Source: Nematostella vectensis (Eukaryota; Cnidaria; Anthozoa; Actiniaria; Edwardsiidae). Taken from it: DNA of 64,000 nt. Under the pieces are notes generated by a model. That model saw nothing but the letters and a program-made list of their open reading frames with translations. It made no database searches and had not been told where the DNA came from. Where the stretch lies: positions 20,983,747 through 21,047,746 of the forward strand of contig NC_064034.1 of assembly GCF_932526225.1 (NCBI RefSeq), written 5' to 3'. A program made the translations under genes and the position numbers. Position 1 is the first letter of the stretch. The number at the start of each line of letters is the position of its first letter. Positions 35,001 through 41,000 of this stretch are shown here, piece after piece.

Positions 35001-38000
35001 ACCACCCCTCCCTCTTACTTTTCATAACGGTTGCCATAGCTTTGTCCTTAGCCCAGATACTTGCAGTGCTAAATGACTTTTATGTATTGATCTCCGTGCT
35101 ATCAGATACTTGCAGTGCTAAATGACTTTTATGTATTGATCTCCGTGCTATCAGATACTTGCAGTGCTAAACGACTTTTATGTATTGATCTCCCTGCTAT
35201 CAGATACTTGCAGTGCTAAATGACTGTTATGTATTGATCTCCGTGCTATCAGATACTTGCAGTGCTAAATGACTGTTATGTATTGATCTCCGTGCTATCA
35301 GATACTTGCAGTGCTAAACGACTTTTATGTATTGATCTCCGTGCTATCAGATACTTGCAGTGCTAAACGACTTTTATGTATTGATCTCCGTGCTATCAGA
35401 TACTGGCAGTGCTAAACGACTTTTATGTATTGATCTCCGTGCTATCAGATACTTGCAGTGCTAAATGACTGTTATGTATTGATCTCCGTGCTATCAGATA
35501 CTCGCAGTGCTAAATGACTGTTATGTATTAATCTCCGTGCTATCAGATACTTGCAGTGCTAGAAAAACTGTAATGTTATTGATTTATAGGACCATCCCTC
35601 CCCCTGAAAGCCACATCCTACTGCATTATATTACCATTTGGCCATTTGCCACTAGCGCTTGACAAATGGCCATTCCAAATGGCCAATGTGAGACAGTGTT
35701 GGACAGTATTGCTGGGGATGGGGTACATGACACTTCAATACTGAACTGGGGATGGAGTACATGACACTTCAATACCGAACTGGGGATGGGGTACATGACA
35801 CTTCAATACTGGACTGGGGATGGGGTACATAACACTTCAATACTGAACTGGGGATGGGGTACATGACACTTCAATACCGAACTGGGGATGGGGTACATGA
35901 CACTTCAATACCGAACTGGGGATGGGGTACATGACACTTCAATACTGAACTGGGGATGGGGTACATGACACTTCAATACCGAACTGGGGATGGGGTACAT
36001 GACACCTCAATACTGAACTGGGGATGGGGTACATGACACTTCAATACTGAACTGGGGATGGGGTACATGATACTTCAATACCGAACTGGGGATGGGGTAC
36101 ATGACACTTCAATACTGGACTAGGGATGGGGTACATGATACCTCAATACCGAACTGGGGATGGGGTACATGACACTTCAATACTGAACTGGGGATGGAGT
36201 ACATGACACTTCAATACCGAACTGGGGATGGGGTACATGACACATCAATACTGAACTGGGGATGGGGTACATGACACTTCAATACTGAACTGGGGATGGG
36301 GTACATGACACTTCAATACTGGACTGGGGATGGAGTACATGACACTTCAATACCGAACTGGGGATGGGGTACATGACACTTCAATACTGAACTGGGGATG
36401 GAGTACATGACACTTCAATACCGAACTGGGGATGGGGTACATGACACTTCAATACTGGACTGGGGATGGGGTACATAACACTTCAATACTGAACTGGGGA
36501 TGGGGTACATGACACTTCAATACTGGACTGGGGATGGGGTACATGACACTTCAATTCTGCACTGGAGATGGGGCACATGACACTTCAATACTGAACTGGG
36601 GATGGGGTACATGACACTTCAATTCTGCACTGGAGATGGGGTACATGACCCTTGAATACTGAACTGGGGATGGGGTACATGACACTTCAATACTGAACTG
36701 GGGATGGGGTACATGACACTTCAATACTGAACTGGGGATGGGGTACATGACACTTCAATACTGAACTGGGAATGGGGTACATGACACTTCAATACTGGAC
36801 TGGAGATGGGGTACATGACACTTCAATACTGAACTGGGGATGGGGTACATGACACTTCAATACTGAACTGGGGATGGGGTACATGACACTTCAATACTGA
36901 ACTGGGGATGGGGTACATGACACTTCAATTCTGCACTGGGGATGGGGTACATGACACTTCAATACTGAACTGGGGATGGGGTACATGACACTTCAATACT
37001 GAACTGGGGATGGGGTACATGACACTTCAATACTGAACTGCGGATGGAGTACATGACACATCAATACTGGACTGGGGATGGGGTACATGACACTTCAATA
37101 CCGAACTGGGGATGGGGTACATGGCACTTCAATACTGAACTGGGGATGGAGTACATGACACTTCAATACTGAACTAGGGATGGGGTACATGACACTTCAA
37201 TACTGAACTGCGGATGGAGTACATGACACATCAATACTGGACTGGAGATGGGGTACATGACACTTCAATACTGAACTGGGGATGGGGTACATGACACTTC
37301 AATACTGAACTGGGGATGGGGTACATGACACTTCAATACTGAACTGGGGATGGGGTACATGACACTTCAATACTGAACTGGGGATGGGGTACATGACACT
37401 TCAATACTGAACTGGGGATGGGGTACATGACACTTCAATACTGAACTGGGGATGGGGTACATGACACTTCAATACTGGACTGGAGATGGGGTACATGACA
37501 CTTCAATACTGAACTGGGGATGGGGTACATGACACTTCAATACTGAACTGGGGATGGGGTACATGACACTTCAATACCAAACTGGGGATGGGGTACATGA
37601 CACTTCAATACTGAACTGGGGATGGGGTACATGACACGTCAATACCGAACTGGGGATGAGGTACATGACACTTCAATACTGGACTGGGGATGGGGTACAT
37701 GATACCTCAATACCGAACTGGGGATGGGGTACATGACACTTCAATACCGAACTGGGGATGGGGTACATGACACTTCAATACTGAACTGGGGATGGGGTAC
37801 ATGACACTTCAATACTGGACTGGAGATGGGGTACATGACACTTCAATACCGAACTGGGGATGGGGTACATGACACTTCAATACTGAACTGCGGATGGAGT
37901 ACATGACACATCAATACTGGACTGGAGATGGGGTACATGACACTTCAATACTGAACTGGGGATGGGGTACATGACACTTCAATACTGAACTGGGGATGGG

Positions 38001-41000
38001 GTACATGACACTTCAATACTGAACTGGGGATGGGGTACATGACACTTCAATACTGAACTGGGGATGGGGTACATGACACTTCAATACTGAACTGGGGATG
38101 GGGTACATGACACTTCAATACTGGACTGGAGATGGGGTACATGACACTTCAATACTGGACTGGAGATGGGGTACATGACACTTCAATACTGAACTGGGGA
38201 TGGGGTACATGACACTTCAATACTGAACTGGGGATGGGGTACATGACACTTCAATACCAAACTGGGGATGGGGTACATGACACTTCAATACTGAACTGGG
38301 GATGGGGTACATGACACGTCAATACCGAACTGGGGATGAGGTACATGACACTTCAATACTGGACTGGGGATGGGGTACATGACACTTCAATACTGAACTG
38401 GGGATGGAGTACATGACACTTCAATACCGAACTGGGGATGGGGTACATGACACTTCAATACTGAACTGGGGATGGGGTACATGACACTTCAATACTGAAC
38501 TGGGGATGGGGTACATGACACTTCAATACTGAACTGGGGATGGGGTACATGACACTTCAATACTGAACTGGGGATGGGGTACATGACACTTCAATACTGA
38601 ACTGGGGATGGGGTACATGACACTTCAATACTGAACTGGGGATGGGGTACATGACACTTCAATACTGGACTGGAGATGGGGTACATGACACTTCAATACC
38701 GAACTGGGGATGGGGTACATGACACTTCAATACTGGACTGGAGATGGGGTACATGACACTTCAATACTGAACTGGGGATGGGGTACATGACACTTCAATA
38801 CTGAACTGGGGATGGGGTACATGACACTTCAATACCGAACTGGGGATGGGTACATGACACTTCAATACTGAACTGGGGATGGGGTACATGACACTTCAAT
38901 ACTGAACTGGGGATGGGGTACATGACACTTCAATTCTGCACTGGGGATGGGGTACATGACACTTCAATACTGAACTGGGGATGGGGTACATGACACTTCA
39001 ATACTGAACTGGGGATGGGGTACATGACACTTCAATACTGAACTGCGGATGGAGTACATGACACATCAATACTGGACTGGGGATGGGGTACATGACACTT
39101 CAATACCGAACTGGGGATGAGGTACATGGCACTTCAATACTGAACTGGGGATGGAGTACATGACACTTCAATACCGAACTGGGGATGGGGTACATGACAC
39201 TTCAATACTGGACTGGGGATGGGGTACATGACACTTCAATACTGAACTGGGGATGGGGTACATGACACTTCAATACTGGACTGGGGATGGGGTACATGAC
39301 ACTTCAATACTGAACTGGGGATGGGGTACATGACACTTCAGTACTGAACTGGGGATGGGGTACATGACACTTCAATACTGAACTGGGGATGGGGTACATG
39401 ACACTTCAATACTGGACTAGGGATGGGGTACATGACACTTCAATACTGAACTGGGGATGGGGTACATGACACTTCAATACTGAACTGGGGATGGGGTACA
39501 TGGCACTTCAATACTGAACTGGGGATGGGGTACATGACACTTCAATACCGAACTGGGGATGGGGTACATGACACTTCAATACCGAACTGGGGATGGGGTA
39601 CATGACACTTCAATACTGAACTGGGGATGGGGTACATGACACTTCAATACCGAACTGGGGATGGGGTACATGACACCTCAATACTGAACTGGGGATGGGG
39701 TACATGACACTTCAATACTGAACTGGGGATGGGGTACATGACACATCAATACCGAACTGGGGATGGGGTACATGGCACTTCAATACCGAACTGGGGATGG
39801 GGTACATGACACTTCAATACCGAACTGGGGATGGGGTACATGACACTTCAATACCGAACTGGGGATGGGGTACATGACACTTCAATACCGAACTGGGGAT
39901 GGGGTACATGACACTTCAATACTGAACTGGGGATGGGGTACATGACACTTCAATACCGAACTGGGGATGGGGTACATGACACTTCAATACTGGACTAGGG
40001 ATGGGGTACATGATACCTCAATACCGAACTGGGGATGGGGTACATGACACTTCAATACTGAACTGGGGATGGGGTACATGACACTTCAATACCGAACTGG
40101 GGATGGGGTACATGACACTTCAATACTGAACTGGGGATGGGGTACATGACACTTCAATACTGAACTGGGGATGGGGTACATGACACATCAATACTGAACT
40201 GGGGATGGGGTACATGATACTTCAATACTGGACTGGGGATGTCTATTCTCAACTTTGTTTTACCTCGACAGTAAAGTGTGGGGTTGCGTATACCCACGCA
40301 AACCGTACAGTAGTGCGCTCCACCCGGGAGGAGTCTCACATGTCTAGAAGGGCTATACGTGACGTCTTTTAACTTAAACAGTACTCCCAGCAGCCCGCTA
40401 ACTGCTTCGCTACGATAGAGGTACACATTAAATACGGACAAAAACGTCGCCGTTACCATCGGCTAACGACTGTGATATTTTTAATTTTCTTATCTAATAT
40501 TTATATATTCACATTTTAAAATGATGGTTGAAGGCTTTCATAGAAAGTGCTCAATACTCGAAAGTAGAGCGGTGTATAGTGTTGGTTTGAGAAAAATACA
40601 AACTACATAGGTTTCCCTACAGGTCTGTTTCGTGGTTGCCCACTCATCAGGGGACAAATCCCCTGATGAGTGGGCAACCACGAAACAGACCTGTAGGGAA
40701 ACCTATGTAGTTTGTATTTTTCTCAAACCAACACTATATATTCACATTTTATATATAAAATCAGACTTTGAAAGCAGATATTTCTGTTTCTTCCAAATAG
40801 ACTGTTGTGCTCTCAAATGTAGACAATTATAAGGAGTTGAATAGAATACTGGATAGAAAAAAATGTATATACACTACCTAGTCCCTTCTATTCCTTTTAT
40901 CTCGCTTATTTCCTGTATATCTCACTTATTTCCTGTATATCTCACTTATTCCCTGTATATCTCACTTATTCCCATAAATACAAAAAGCCCAAATAGTCGT

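Noticed and set aside
40370-40372. A-to-I RNA editing of the TAA, given the nearby palindrome
   Set aside because: Both adenosines would need editing to give Trp, and the palindrome pairs with itself rather than with the exon; no support in the sequence.
40364-40385. A tiny intron removing the TAA in exon 20
   Set aside because: The only GT...CAG pair (GTCTTT to AAACAG) would be about 20 bases, far below any workable intron, and the flanking codons align with the human protein without a gap.
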